Assembly: GCA_963575745.1 (NCBI GenBank) | Contig: CAUYUJ010011259.1 | Coordinates: 298,809-362,808 of the forward strand | Source: Prorocentrum cordatum | Lineage: Eukaryota > Sar > Dinophyceae > Prorocentrales > Prorocentraceae | Length of the DNA: 64,000 nt | Direction of reading: 5' to 3' | Shown: positions 1-9,633 of the stretch, in pieces | Numbering within the stretch: the first letter of the stretch is position 1 | Layout of the letters: each line of letters opens with the position of its first letter | Translations under genes and position numbers: made by a program | Notes under the pieces: model-generated | What the model was told of the DNA's origin: nothing | Database searches by the model: none | Seen by the model: only the letters and a program-made list of their open reading frames with translations

Positions 1-60
1 CGGGGAGCTTGCTTTCTCGGCCTCGCGCGCTTCGCGCGCCGCCGGTCCTGGCCCCCACAC

Positions 61-224
61 TCAAGTCGGGCCTGCCCCTCTACAGGGGGAGTCTTCGAAA
101 ATAGTCAGAAAACAGTCTGGGGACGATTTGTTGAGCACTTGTTGGCCAGTTTGGAGTATTTGTTTGGGGTACTTCTTATCTTTCGTCGAAGAGATCCACC
201 CGTAGGGGGGCACGCCCGACTTAA
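61..224. mobile_element. MITE-like element, family M1, copy 1
   Basis: A 164-bp element with imperfect terminal inverted repeats. The left end reads TCAAGTCGGGC and runs into CCTCTACAGGGGG; the right end is its inverse, closing CGCCCGACTTAA. Four other copies lie in this window near 1.3, 9.3, 24.7 and 35.3 kb. The middle is AT-rich with short AATAGTC motifs and no coding potential. No clean target duplication is visible for this copy. Confidence 0.7.
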
Positions 225-709
225 CCCCAAACCCCGCCCTCGCGGGGCGACACGCCAGCCACGTCCCAGCTGCGGGCACGAGTGAGATCCACAGCCGCGA
301 GCCTCGCCGAGCCGCTCGCCTCGCGGAGTGGAGGGCACGGCGTGTCGCTAGGGCCGCCGCGGCGATATTCTGAGCACAAGTTCCCTGACGAACCAGCAAC
401 ACACACCCATACCCATAGAGGGGTCGGAGAGGGCTATGGGTGCGTGTTGTCGGATGGGGGTCCCCGCTCGAACGGGAGCGTTCCCCAGGGTCCGACAACC
501 CGCATCCATACCCATAGCCAGTCCTCCTCCCGACGACCCCCCTACGGGTATGGGTGTGTGCTGCTCGTTCGTCGTTCCCGACCGTAGACTCCAGGGGGGG
601 CGCACCGCCCCGATCGACCACGTGTATCGCCGACAGGGGGGCCCCAGCTGCGGGCGCGAGCGAGGGCCACATCCGCTGCATCGCTTGGGCTTCCTGGGAG
701 GGGGCGCCG

Positions 710-793
710 GAGGAGGGAGGAGGGAGGAGGGAGGAGGGAGGAGGGAGGAGGAGGGAGGAGGGAGGAGGAGGAGGAGGAGGAGGAGGAGGAGGA
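710..793. repeat. GGA purine microsatellite
   Basis: Nearly pure GGAGGGA/GGA purine tract. It sits directly 5' of an M5 hairpin element. The long ORFs that cross it are products of the triplet period. Confidence 0.9.
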
Positions 794-817
794 ACAAACG
801 CCACACGAGCACAGCCA

Positions 818-955
818 AACGTTTGGCGCTCCGCGCGGGCTCCTTGGCTCCGCGCTGGGCCCCCACGGCGCCGCCTCTGGCGCGCCTCGTGCTCCAGGGA
901 GGGGGGGGTCCAGCGCAGATCCCAGACATCCGCGCGGAGCACCAAAAAGTCTCTG
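818..955. mobile_element. Hairpin MITE-like element, family M5, diverged copy
   Basis: An inverted repeat. The left arm contains GGCGCTCCGCGCGG and CCGCGCTGGGCCCCC; the right arm contains GGGGGTCCAGCGC and CCGCGCGGAGCACC. It is the same family as the better preserved copy at 11,077-11,261. Confidence 0.6.
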
Positions 956-1262
956 CTTACGCCGTTTGCTGCTCCTCCACGACGAGGCCGAGGCGCAGTG
1001 GATGTGGACACGTGTCTGGCCTCAGGAGGGGTCAGAGCTTTCTCCAGATCCGCTGCGCCTCCGGTCTGCTGGGGAAGGGAGCTCAGGACTCCAAGACGCA
1101 GCGGATGTGGATGCGAGCGTGGCCCGCACCAGTGCCCCAAGCGTCAGCGTCCCGAGCCCTTCCCTGCCCCCCGTCCCGCGGAGCAGAGCGACACGCTGCC
1201 AACTCGCCTGGCACGGCGTGTCGCTGGGGCCGCCGCCGCGAGACGCCAAGCAGAGGCTCCTT

Positions 1263-1441
1263 AGCGTAGCATTAAAGCGGGCCTGTCCCTCTACAGACGG
1301 GATATTCAAAAATAGTCAAACTATAGTCTGCGGACGATTGCTTGAGCATTGTTTGGCTATGTTGGGGCATTGTTCACTATTTTTTATTTTTCGTCCAAAA
1401 TCCCCCTGTAGGGGGACACGCCCGACGTAAGCGTAGCATTA
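1263..1441. mobile_element. MITE-like element, family M1, copy 2, with target duplication
   Basis: The 12-mer AGCGTAGCATTA occurs at 1263-1274 and again at 1430-1441, exactly flanking a 155-bp element (1275-1429). The element ends are GCGGGCCTGTCCC and GGGGGACACGCCCGAC, which are inverted relative to each other. This is the clearest insertion footprint of the family. Confidence 0.85.
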
Positions 1442-1908
1442 TGATGTTCCAACTTGCTGCAGCCTTGATCGCCAGAAAGAAGTTCGAGCACGAGGAAAGC
1501 ACCGAAACTGGAGGGCTCTTTCACGCGTCGGGCCCTGGGAGGCGATGCTCGCTCGGCACTGTTTCGATAACTGCTCGTTCTGGGTGCCCGAAATTGTTTT
1601 TGGGATGTGGTGGCGGGAGCCGAGAAGCATGCAGGAACGCAGGGCCGTTTTCTAAAGGTGGCGCCACCAACCCATGTGTCATGGCCGTGTCGGCGCGAAC
1701 TGCTCCGACCCCATCTGGGAGGCATGGGAGATCGCCCAAACGCCGTTCGGCTCCGGGGAAGGACGATGGAGATGGGAGGCATGTGAGATGGCTGGGGCCC
1801 CGGGGAAGGACGATGGGAGCAACATAACCGTAGCAGCGCCTCCGTGCCGGGAGCGGCGGCGCCCGCCTGCGGCGCCCGCGCGGCCAGGCGGGCCCGGGGA
1901 GGCCTGGC

Positions 1909-2004
1909 GTCCTCGAGCGCGCCTACGCGCAGCCGGAGCACCGCCAGGAGCTGCTGGAGCTGCTGGTCAACAGGTGGGACGAGGCCCTCCCCGCAGGGCA
2001 GAGG
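1909..2004 (+). CDS. Candidate exon, unknown protein
   Basis: A short open stretch with strong third-position G/C use reads VLERAYAQPEHRQELLELL and then VNRWDEALPAGQR. It looks like an amphipathic helical segment from a real protein. It is bounded downstream by a pure GAG tract, probably intronic. No start, stop or partner exon can be assigned, and splice sites are not certain. I do not recognise the family. Confidence 0.35.
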
Positions 2005-2010
2005 ATCGAA

Positions 2011-2072
2011 GAGGGAGGAGGAGGAGGAGGAGGAGGAGGAGGAGGAGGAGGAGGAGGAGGAGGAGGAGGAAG
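2011..2072. repeat. GAG purine microsatellite
   Basis: Pure GAG triplet tract directly after the exon candidate. It creates false poly-Glu and poly-Arg ORFs. Confidence 0.9.
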
Positions 2073-2189
2073 ACGAGGCGAGCGGACGCACGAGCTGCCG
2101 CCATGCAGCAGCGTGTCCGCGGGGCCCCAGATTGGCCCACGGCGAAGACGGGAATGTCACGGACCCGCCCTGCTCCCCCGAAAGCAAAG

Positions 2190-2290
2190 TCGAAGAAGAG
2201 AAAACGCCATAAGCATAAATTGTTGGCGCTCTGCGCGAATTTCTTGGATCCGCGCTGGGCCCACCTCCCCTGGCGGCGCCGTTTTTTCTT
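2190..2290. mobile_element. Family M5 element, left half only
   Basis: Starts CGAAGAAGAG, continues with CATAAGCATAAA, then GCGCGAATTTCTTGG and CCGCGCTGGGCCC. This matches the left arm of the full copy at 11,077. The right arm is missing. Confidence 0.45.
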
Positions 2291-3345
2291 CCTCTAGAGA
2301 AAGGTACCGATGCCGCTTGGTAAGACTTGGGGGCTGCACACAGGGGGTGCGAATGGTGTTGCACCTGGAGTGCTGCCAGACATAGTTCTGTCCGGGCTTA
2401 ATACTGATAGTCTGCCGAGTACCTTAAAAGTAAAGGTATGCATCAAATTGTATGTCCGAAAATCACCGAGCGCGTTCTTCTACTCGCAAAGTGCCTACTC
2501 GCAAACGTCCGAACAAAAACATGTGGTTGCCTCGATGTTATATATCTCTTAAACCCCCGCGGCGGATCCACGGCAATTGCGAGTAGTTACCTAGCGAGTA
2601 GAGGAACGCGCTTGTCTAAAAATCCTTTCGGTTGCGGACAGACCCCCTCCCAGGCAGTCTTGATTGGCCTCAGCAGGCCCCACGAGTAGTCCAGGGTGGT
2701 CTCGACACCTCAACCTTGGGCCCTCCAGCCCCAAGAGGTCCAAAGCTTCCAGCACTTCCAAACTGAACACGCAACCTGGCCCTAAGCCCGAGGCCCCCTG
2801 AGCGAATCAAGGCCTCACAATACGTTTTAGGTTGAACGCCTAAACGAATCGCGGCATGCACTCACTGTGTTGAGCAAGCCTTGCGCTGGAGCAGAGGCCA
2901 TTCGTGGGTACGCGCATGCGTGCACCCGTGAATTTGTTCATACGTGCAGCCGTGACCTTGTCAAGGGCTGGCGCTTGCCAGACCCCAAGCGCGCGAAGCG
3001 CGCGCGTGGTTCTCTCTATCTCTATGCACATGTATGTATATGTGTGTATGTAGGTATGTGTATATATACATATATAAAATATATGTATGTTTGTCTATAT
3101 CTATATATAACTACTCAGATGTAAATCCAGAGAGCGTGTCCCCAGGCGCGCAGGGACACCGGGGACACCGGGGGACAACTCATTGTAAGGGCGTTCACCC
3201 GGTGCCGAGGGACACCGGTGACCAAGAGGCATGTGACAAAACAAACGGGCGCCCGCCAGATGTCCACAGCCACAACGCACAAGGAGGAGGTGAAGAGAAA
3301 GAGGAGATGGAGCTCACCGCCTTTCTCCCCCGCCCTCCACATCCG
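2291..3345. other. No gene seen; low-complexity AT-rich tract near 3,020-3,115
   Basis: I see no credible exon here. From about 3,020 to 3,115 the sequence is TATG/TATA-rich, and a GGACACCGGGG motif is repeated near 3,150-3,220. Confidence 0.5.
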
Positions 3346-3352
3346 CATCCTT

Positions 3353-3420
3353 ATTCCTCCTTCTCCTCCTCCTTCTCATCCTCCTCCTCCTCGTCCTCCG
3401 CCTCCTCCTCCTCTTCCTTC
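3353..3420. repeat. CTC/TCC pyrimidine microsatellite
   Basis: Imperfect CTCCTCC tract on the plus strand. Confidence 0.85.
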
Positions 3421-3519
3421 CCCTTGTTCCTCTTTGTGTTCTGCCGAGACATGCCACCGTCCTAGTCCTAGTCCTCCTTTTTCTGGTTCGTCATCCCCCT
3501 CAGCTTCAAGGAAAATGTG

Positions 3520-3722
<203 letters not shown>

Positions 3723-3855
3723 CAGACGATGGTCGGCAAGAGTCGGGGTCTGCAGGCCCCCGCACGGCCTGTAAAAAGCGAGGTTGCGGAGCGCCTTGCG
3801 CAGAATCTAGAGCACATAACCGGGTCCGGAGGCTGAGAATTTCAGCCGGAAAGGC

Positions 3856-4038
3856 GAATCTCTCGGGGTTGGACAGACCTCCTACCCTGACACGTCGATT
3901 GAGGAATTGGCCGTTTTCGGTTCGCGAGAGGGCGTCGCGGCCGTCATTTTGCGGGTCCAGGTCCGTCGGTTTCGGTCCCAGGCCGTTTTCACTAAGGGGA
4001 GGTTTACTAGAGGGAGGTTTGTCCAACGCCGAATCTCT
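3856..4038. mobile_element. MITE-like element, family M2, copy 1, with target duplication
   Basis: GAATCTCT occurs at 3856-3863 and 4031-4038 and flanks a 167-bp element (3864-4030). Terminal inverted repeats read TTGGACAGACCTCC at the left and GGAGGTTTGTCCAA at the right. Two closely similar copies lie at 18,875-19,047 and 63,588-63,758. Confidence 0.85.
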
Positions 4039-4274
4039 TTTTTTGGTTCGAGCGATCTCCACACGAGAGCGCGAGGCGGCATCCCCAGGGAGCACCGGGC
4101 GCCCCGGGGGGCCTGGCGGCCGCGGCGTGCGATCGTCACGCGTCCGAGGCGCGGGGCGGCATCCCTGGGGAGCGCTGGGGCCCCTTTGGGCCTGGCGGCC
4201 GCGCTGTGCGGGGAGCGCGAGGCGGGTCGGAAGCTCTTTTTTTTTCCAGGGGCGGCCAAGAGAGGGGGGGGGAT

Positions 4275-4432
4275 GACCAGGAGGGGGGGATATCACGGCG
4301 GGGGCCATGATGTTCCCTCAGATTTCATGGCGCCTCTTCTCATTTCTGTACGTCCCTGACCCCTCCCCTGGGCCGCGCACATGCCTCGGGCCATGATTTG
4401 CGCCCCCCCCCCATCTTGGACGCCCGCCGATC
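4275..4432. repeat. Dispersed repeat of about 160 bp, copy 1
   Basis: Shares GGGCCATGAT, CATGGCGCCTC, GGGCCGCGCACA and CATGATTTGCGCC in the same order with 24,395-24,548. It is non-coding as far as I can see. Confidence 0.65.
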
Positions 4433-4554
4433 TTTGAGCCGAACAACCCCAACCTGTCGTGTTGGGGAGAAGCGGTTTTGTGCGTGCCCGCGTGAGGGTG
4501 GCCACGGTTTCGAGGATCTGGATTCCCGCGGCGCCCTGGAAGCTGAAACTATGC

Positions 4555-4850
4555 GATGTTACACCGGTTCCTGTCGCCCGTACGCCTCGGGATCCACCAA
4601 ACACATAGGTTCCTGTCGCCCGTGCGCCTCGGGACCACAAAACACATTGGTTAATTTCGCCCGTGAGCCCCGCGACCAGCCAAATTACACGGACAAGTGC
4701 TCTGTGAGTTTCGGGTCCCGCACCACACATGTTTTTTCGCCCGCAAGTTTCGGGACACAAAACACCTGCGTCTTTGTCGCTCATAAACCCCGGGGCCAGA
4801 CAATACACACTGGTTCCTTTCGCCAACAGGCCCGTGGGAGTTCAAATCCA
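4555..4850. repeat. Imperfect tandem repeat, about 40-46 bp unit
   Basis: Six to seven diverged units built around GGTTCCTGTCGCCCGT, CCTCGGGACC and AAAACACA. Confidence 0.7.
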
Positions 4851-4904
4851 GTTTAGTTTTCAAAGGATCGTTGGCCTGGGAGCGGGGATCCAGTGGGGAA
4901 GACT

Positions 4905-5500
4905 TCGAGAGCACGTCCCGTGGCACGTCCCCTGGCGCGTCGCCTGACACCTCCCCTATGTCTGCGGGCGCGTCCCCTGGCACGTCTGCTGGCGAGTCCC
5001 ATGGCGTGTCTGCGGCACGTCCCCGTCGCTCGCCACCCGAGCGTCTCGGCACGCCTTCTGCCGCGTCTTACGGCACGTCCCCGCTGGTGCCTCGCGCGGT
5101 GCGCTCCATCCACTGTCACGTCCTTTGGCACGCTCCTTGGCGTGCGGCCCTCCTCCCACCCGCCCCTCGGCGCGTCCCCTCGCCTCCTGGCGCGCCCACT
5201 GGCACGCTCCGTGGCGAATCCTGTGGCACGCTCCCGGGCACGTTCCCTGACCTGCCCCCTGGCGCTTCCTTCGGGCCGGGGCGCCCTTGCTGGCACGTTC
5301 GCTGGCACGTCCCTTGGCACGTCCCCTGGCGCGTCCACCGGCGCTTCCCCCGCGGGTCCCGTGGCGCGGCCCCTGGCGCGCGGCCCGGTTGGTGACCCCT
5401 GGCATCTTCCCGGGTCCGTCCCTGGGCGCCTCTGCCGGCACGCCCCCTGGCACGTCCCGTGGCGCGTCCCTGACACGTCCATGGCACGTCCCCTTATCAG
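4905..5500. repeat. GGCACGTCCC minisatellite
   Basis: Degenerate tandem of decamers such as GGCACGTCCC, GGCGCGTCCC and TGGCACGCTCC. The same unit reappears at 5,680-5,760 and inside 14,990-15,780. Both strands are open over long distances because of the composition. Confidence 0.8.
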
Positions 5501-5503
5501 CGA

Positions 5504-5668
5504 GCGAAGAACGGTATAAAATAAACTTTTTCGCCGTCGGGGAAACCTGCCCCAGGGCGGCTGGAAAGTTGATACCCCTACAGTGCCACCGTAAGGGTAT
5601 AAACTTTCCAGCCGCCCTGGGGCAGGTGTCCCCGACGGCGAAAAAGTTTATGTTATACCGTTCTTCGC
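5504..5668. mobile_element. Near-perfect inverted repeat (hairpin element)
   Basis: Two 77-nt arms (5504-5580 and 5592-5668) are reverse complements with about four mismatches and a loop of about 11 nt. The outer ends read GCGAAGAACGG and CCGTTCTTCGC. It is inserted within the GGCACGTCCC minisatellite. No clear target duplication was found. It is probably a MITE of a separate family. Confidence 0.8.
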
Positions 5669-5760
5669 CCGTTAACCTTAGGCGTCCCCTGGCAAGTATT
5701 CTAGTTTTTTTCCCCAGGGCATTCCGGGGCGCGCCCCCGGCACGTCCCGTGGCGCGTCCA

Positions 5761-6040
5761 TGCGGTTTGCGCCTCCTGTCGGTTCGCCCCATGTCGGAAC
5801 CGAATCGGACCTTGAGTTCGAGCTGATTGAGCGCACCGCACGTTTCGACTACAACCTGCTCTCGGCGAGCCATGCGTTCAGGCATATCGAACCAAACATC
5901 CAGATCAGTTCGGCCAAGGTTCGCACACCAAAGCACAAATCACAAGAGCACACCAGATGTCAAGCTGAACAGCACAGTTCAGCACGGCACAACGCAGCGC
6001 ATCACAGCACAGCCTTTGGCACGGTATCGTCAGCATTGAT
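5761..6040. other. No gene assigned; fragments shared with 15.2-15.9 kb
   Basis: Contains CATCCAGATCAGTTCGG and GTTCAGCACGGC, motifs also found at 15,240-15,400 and 15,830-15,930. I see repeat fragments rather than a gene. Confidence 0.4.
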
Positions 6041-6122
6041 CAGCATCATCATCAGCAGCAGCAACAGCATCATCATCAGCATCATCATCATCCTCATCAT
6101 CATCATCATCATCATCATCATT

Positions 6123-6183
<61 letters not shown>

Positions 6184-6222
6184 GTATCATCAGCATCAGC
6201 ATCATCATCATCACCGTCATTA
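6041..6222. repeat. ATC/CATCAT microsatellite
   Basis: Long CAT triplet tract with CAG interruptions. It produces false poly-Ile, poly-Met and poly-Asp ORFs. Confidence 0.95.
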
Positions 6223-6343
6223 CCGTTGCACATTGCCCACGTTAGGACAGTTCTGCATTCGTTTCCTGGTCCTCGGGTCACCCATGTGTTTTACTTGACA
6301 GTCGTTTTGCTTGTGTTTGAGCACAGAAAAACAGCACCCGGAC

Positions 6344-6365
6344 GCCGAGGCAATCTTGGCTCAAG
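6344..6365 (+). other. Decayed spliced-leader-like sequence
   Basis: Compared with the 22-nt dinoflagellate SL, 17 of 22 positions agree without gaps, including the intact 3' end TTGGCTCAAG. It lies 64 nt upstream of the ATG of a long uninterrupted ORF. SL relics in genomic DNA are known to mark mRNAs that were reverse-transcribed and reinserted. A chance match cannot be ruled out. Confidence 0.5.
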
Positions 6366-6429
6366 CAATCTGTGCCCGATCCAGTTGGGCGGACTGTTCG
6401 AGTGCGGAGGCGGGCACGACCCCCGTGAG

Positions 6430-7809
6430 ATGTTACGCGACGCGATTCCTCCGATGAGCCATGCAGAGAGTGATCAGCTCGATGCCCGGGTCCGGGGGCC
6501 TCCGCGAGGCCTCCTCATGCTCTGCTCCAGCCCGGTGCTGGACGAGGCGGGCCAGGGCGTGCTCGACGCGGCCCTGCAGCTGTTCGAGAGGCACGGCCAG
6601 CTCGTCGTGGCTGGCCAGCGCGACGACGGCTTCCACGGGTTCATGCAGGACGTCTTCTTCGGCCCCGCCCCGCCAGGCGGTGTGCAGCCTGGCCTTACGA
6701 GGGATCATTGGAGGAGCGCCTATTTGGGAAAGCTTGAGGCGAACGTGGACGCCGTGTCTCGCTTGCGTCGTGCACCTGGACGTGCACCCGATGGGGGGCC
6801 AGAAGTACTTCAACACGTTACAATCCACGGGGGTCCGCAGTGCAACTGGGAGCGCGCTGTGCTCGAGCATCCCATCACCCAGGGCCGTTATTGCACTGAC
6901 CGCTCTGACCCAGCCAGGCCCGTTGCAGTCCCCGTGCTGCACTTTCCAGACCTCGGTGAAGTACAAGATTACATCCAGCGTCACGAAGCCGGAGGGAGCC
7001 TGCACGTGGGAGTTCTCAATGTTCGCTTCAGGGTGGGGGCGATTGCAGGCCCCGTGGCAGACGGCGGGGGCGGAGGTGCGGCGGGCCGTGGCGCGCGGCG
7101 GGGGCAACTGGAAGGGGCATCGTTGGAAGGGGCATTCGATTGGAGGGGCATCGTTGGAAGGGTTATTGGGATGCTGGCCGATGCGATCAGCTTCGCATTG
7201 AATTGGTTCGGTTTCGGTTACGCCGGATCTGCCCACTTCGTGTGCACGGCCTATCTGCATGACTCGAACAGTCTGTACGACCTGCACAAGGTGTTGCGGG
7301 AGATGGATGCCCGAATGCGATCCAGGGTCCCGGAGATAGACCTAGGTGCAATCGCAGAGTGGGTTGGGAGCATGACGAATACTCCGTGCATTTGCACTCT
7401 TGAGAGCATGCGGATCGAGGCCTCGCCGTTGCCTAATCTGTGCAGAGCGCTTGAGAGGGAGCTGCCGAAGTCTGCTGCCGAGGCGTCCGACATTAAACTC
7501 TCGCTGCTATCATTCCTGGAAGGTGTCGAGGGCACCGTCCTCGTGCCAAAGCTCCTCGGGCTCTTTGAGAAGGGCAGCGACTACCAGATGAGGCTGGCCA
7601 GAGCAGGCCTAGCGAAGATCGTGACGCAGAGGGCCGCTCTGGCGGACCTCGGCCACGCGCAGAGGGGGGCAGGGGTAGGGCGTCTAGCAATGGCGAAGCG
7701 TCCTGGCGTGCTTATAGTCCTACCAAACAATGTTTTAAGTTCTAAGAACCTCTTGTGGTTCCGACGAAATGTTCTTAGAACATTTCTGGTTGGGACTGTC
7801 TTGTTTTAA
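6430..7809 (+). CDS. Long uninterrupted ORF, unknown protein
   Basis: I do not recognise this protein. From the ATG at 6430 it is 459 residues. The first two thirds are Gly/Ala/Arg-rich, with a plausible helical stretch near residues 30-65 (PVLDEAGQGVLDAALQLFER). A hydrophobic stretch near residue 250 (MLADAISFALNWFGFG) could be a buried or membrane helix. The last third reads as a helical domain (CRALERELPKSAAE, LLSFLEGVEGTVLVPKLLGL). An upstream SL-like relic and the lack of introns over about 1.3 kb suggest a retroposed copy. The final 37 codons or so are supplied by an M3 element starting at 7699, so the native C-terminus is probably lost or lies near residue 420. An alternative start is the ATG at 6454. 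That it is coding is fairly likely; whether it is functional is unknown. Confidence 0.55.
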   Translation: MLRDAIPPMSHAESDQLDARVRGPPRGLLMLCSSPVLDEAGQGVLDAALQLFERHGQLVVAGQRDDGFHGFMQDVFFGPAPPGGVQPGLTRDHWRSAYLGKLEANVDAVSRLRRAPGRAPDGGPEVLQHVTIHGGPQCNWERAVLEHPITQGRYCTDRSDPARPVAVPVLHFPDLGEVQDYIQRHEAGGSLHVGVLNVRFRVGAIAGPVADGGGGGAAGRGARRGQLEGASLEGAFDWRGIVGRVIGMLADAISFALNWFGFGYAGSAHFVCTAYLHDSNSLYDLHKVLREMDARMRSRVPEIDLGAIAEWVGSMTNTPCICTLESMRIEASPLPNLCRALERELPKSAAEASDIKLSLLSFLEGVEGTVLVPKLLGLFEKGSDYQMRLARAGLAKIVTQRAALADLGHAQRGAGVGRLAMAKRPGVLIVLPNNVLSSKNLLWFRRNVLRTFLVGTVLF

Positions 7810-7906
7810 CGCATCGGGTTTATGTTCTAAGAACAGTGTTTTTGTTATTAGAACAGGTTGGGGTCTAAGAACATGTCGTGGTAGGCCTATAGGAATGCCA
7901 GGACGG
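7699..7906. mobile_element. MITE-like element, family M3, copy 1
   Basis: 208-bp element. The left end GCGTCCTGGCGTGCTTATAG is mirrored by the right end CTATAGGAATGCCAGGACGG, giving inverted repeats of about 27 bp. Inside are several GTTCTAAGAAC-type palindromes. It overlaps the 3' end of the upstream ORF and supplies its stop codon. A second copy lies at 9,022-9,224. Confidence 0.8.
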
Positions 7907-8035
7907 TCGGTCCCTGCTCAAGGGGGGGGAGGCTTCTTGGAAGCACCCCCGCTTCCTAGAAGGCGCGGGCCGTCTCCATACACGCAAAGCCGGCGCTTGC
8001 TAAGAAGCAGCCTCCTTCTAAGAGGCCTTCCCCGC

Positions 8036-8330
8036 CCCCCCCCTCCTCCTCCTCCTCTCCTCCTCCTCCTCCTCCTCCTCCTCCTCCTCCTCCTCCTCCT
8101 CCTCCTCCTCCCCCTCCTCCTCCCCCTCCTCATCCCCCTCCTCCTCCTCCTCCTCCTCCTCCTCCTCCCTCCTCCTCCTCCTCCTCCTCCTCCCCCTCCT
8201 CCTCCCCTCCTCCTCCTCCTCCTCGCTCCTCCGCTCCTTCTCTCCTCCTCTCTCCTCGCTCCTCCTCCTCCTCCTCCTCCCCTCCTCCTCCCCCTCCCCC
8301 TCCTCCCCCTCCTCCCCCTCCTCCCCCTGC
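8036..8330. repeat. CTC/CCT pyrimidine tract
   Basis: About 300 bp of nearly pure C/T on the plus strand. It directly precedes an exon candidate, so it may act as a giant polypyrimidine tract of an intron. Confidence 0.9.
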
Positions 8331-8341
8331 GCGCCGCCCAG

Positions 8342-8500
8342 GACCACGCGCTCCGGGGCTGGGCGCAGGCGGAGCTGTGCATCGACTACTTCCCAGACCC
8401 CGCGGCGAGGGCCGCCCCGGCGGCGGCCCCGGGCCGGGCCTCGGAGGGCGGAGCGCCCGAGCGGCTGGCGCCCGACCAGCCAGGCTCCAGGCTGCTCTAA
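8342..8500 (+). CDS. Candidate 3'-terminal exon, unknown protein
   Basis: After the pyrimidine tract, an acceptor at CCGCCCAG is followed by an open frame reading DHALRGWAQAELCIDYFPDP, then an Ala/Pro/Gly-rich tail ending PDQPGSRLL and TAA at 8498-8500. Third-position G/C is very high. The family is not recognised and no upstream partner exon can be named. The acceptor choice is inferred. Confidence 0.45.
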   Translation, partial: DHALRGWAQAELCIDYFPDPAARAAPAAAPGRASEGGAPERLAPDQPGSRLL

Positions 8501-8691
8501 AACGACGCGAAGATCGGGACAAAATCGGATCGGGATAACTCGAAATCTCAGAGAATCGGCGGGTTTGGAGGATGTATTGGTATTGGGCGCCGCGGCCGCT
8601 CCAGAGCGTTCTGGAACGCTCTGAGAGCGCTCCGGAACGCTCTGGAGCGATTCATCCCGATCCTAGCCCTGTTTTATGCTCAACAAGGGCC

Positions 8692-8848
8692 TTGGCATCG
8701 CTCGGACGTGTGCACTTTTCCTTCGGCGAGGAGCATCGAGGAGCATCCTGGATCATTTGGCGAGAAAAAAAACAACAAAAAAAAAAAAAAAAAACACGCA
8801 CGAAACCGAAAACAAACACAGGGAATGGACGTCCGAACGATGGCGAGG
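8692..8848. mobile_element. MITE-like element, family M4, copy 1
   Basis: Inverted terminal repeats CATCGCTCGGACGT at 8696 and ACGTCCGAACGATG ending 8842. It contains an A-rich centre followed by CACGCACGAAACCG. Copies at 19,726 and 20,599 share the whole layout. Confidence 0.75.
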
Positions 8849-9021
8849 GGCGCCCTCGAGGGCGCGAGGGGATTCGCGCTTCGCGGTTCGGCTCCGATGC
8901 CTCCGCGTCCTCCTCTTCCTCCCCTGGGGGGCGGCGCGAGAGCGCGAAGTTAGTCGCGCTTCGCGCTTCGCGCCGCAGCGCGAAGCGCGAGGTTGGGAGC
9001 CCGTGCTCAAGCAGTGGCGAA

Positions 9022-9224
9022 GCGTCCTGGCGTGCCTATAGGCCTACCAGAGAATGTTCTGAGAGCCCTCTCTGGTTCCCACGAAGTGTTCTTCGAACAT
9101 TGCTGGCTGGGACTGTCTTGTTTTATCACATCGGGCTTATGTTCTAAGAACAGCATTTTGGTTATTAGAACATCTTTGGGTTCTAAGAACATATCGTGGC
9201 CGGTCTATAGAAATGCCGGGACGG
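9022..9224. mobile_element. MITE-like element, family M3, copy 2
   Basis: 203-bp copy of the element at 7,699, with ends GCGTCCTGGCGTGCCTATAG and CTATAGAAATGCCGGGACGG and the same internal TTCTAAGAAC motifs. TGCTCAA lies near both sides, a possible target duplication that is not exact at the element edges. Confidence 0.8.
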
Positions 9225-9243
9225 TCGGTCCTTGCTCAAAGGC

Positions 9244-9406
9244 TTCAGTCGGGCATGTCCCTCTACAGGGGAAGATTCAAAAATAGTCAAATAATAGTCT
9301 GGGGACTATGTTTTGACTGCTCTTCTGGCTATTTGGGTATGTCTATGTTTTGACTATTTCCCATTTGTTTGCAGAATCCGCCTGCAGGAGGACACGCCTG
9401 ACCTAA
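9244..9406. mobile_element. MITE-like element, family M1, copy 3
   Basis: About 163 bp. The left end contains CAGTCGGGCATGTCCC and the right end GAGGACACGCCTGACC. It begins about 20 bp after the M3 copy ends, so two families are stacked here. Confidence 0.7.
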
Positions 9407-9423
9407 CTCTAGGTCTCCTACAT

Positions 9424-9448
9424 GGGGTCGGAGTAGATGGGGTCGGAG
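9424..9448. other. Excision-footprint-like sequence of family M6
   Basis: GGGGTCGGAG occurs twice, separated only by TAGAT. At 9,745-9,949 the same decamer flanks a complete 185-bp element, and the sequence downstream of both sites is similar. This looks like a site from which an element left, keeping both target copies and a few bases. Confidence 0.45.
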
Positions 9449-9454
9449 GATCGT

Positions 9455-9596
9455 GCCGCATCGCCGATGCATCGCCGATGCGGCTCGACGCGGCGCCCGA
9501 TTTGCCTCGCCCACGTCGACGATGCATCGCCAGTGCATCGCCAGTGCATCGCCGATGCATCGCCGATGCATCGGCGATGCGGCGCGATCTCCCGAC
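9455..9596. repeat. Clustered ATCGCCGAT/ATCGGCGAT palindromic repeat, block 1
   Basis: Tandem runs of GCATCGCCGATGCATCG form many short self-complementary units. A related block lies at 9,955-10,085 and a weaker one at 32,755-32,800. Confidence 0.75.
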
Positions 9597-9633
9597 CCTC
9601 TCTACCCGGGCCCCATCGAGGAGGCCTCTGCAG

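Noticed and set aside
4790-4860. tRNA-like T-arm (GTTCAAATCC)
   Set aside because: No acceptor stem, D-arm or anticodon stem can be drawn around it.
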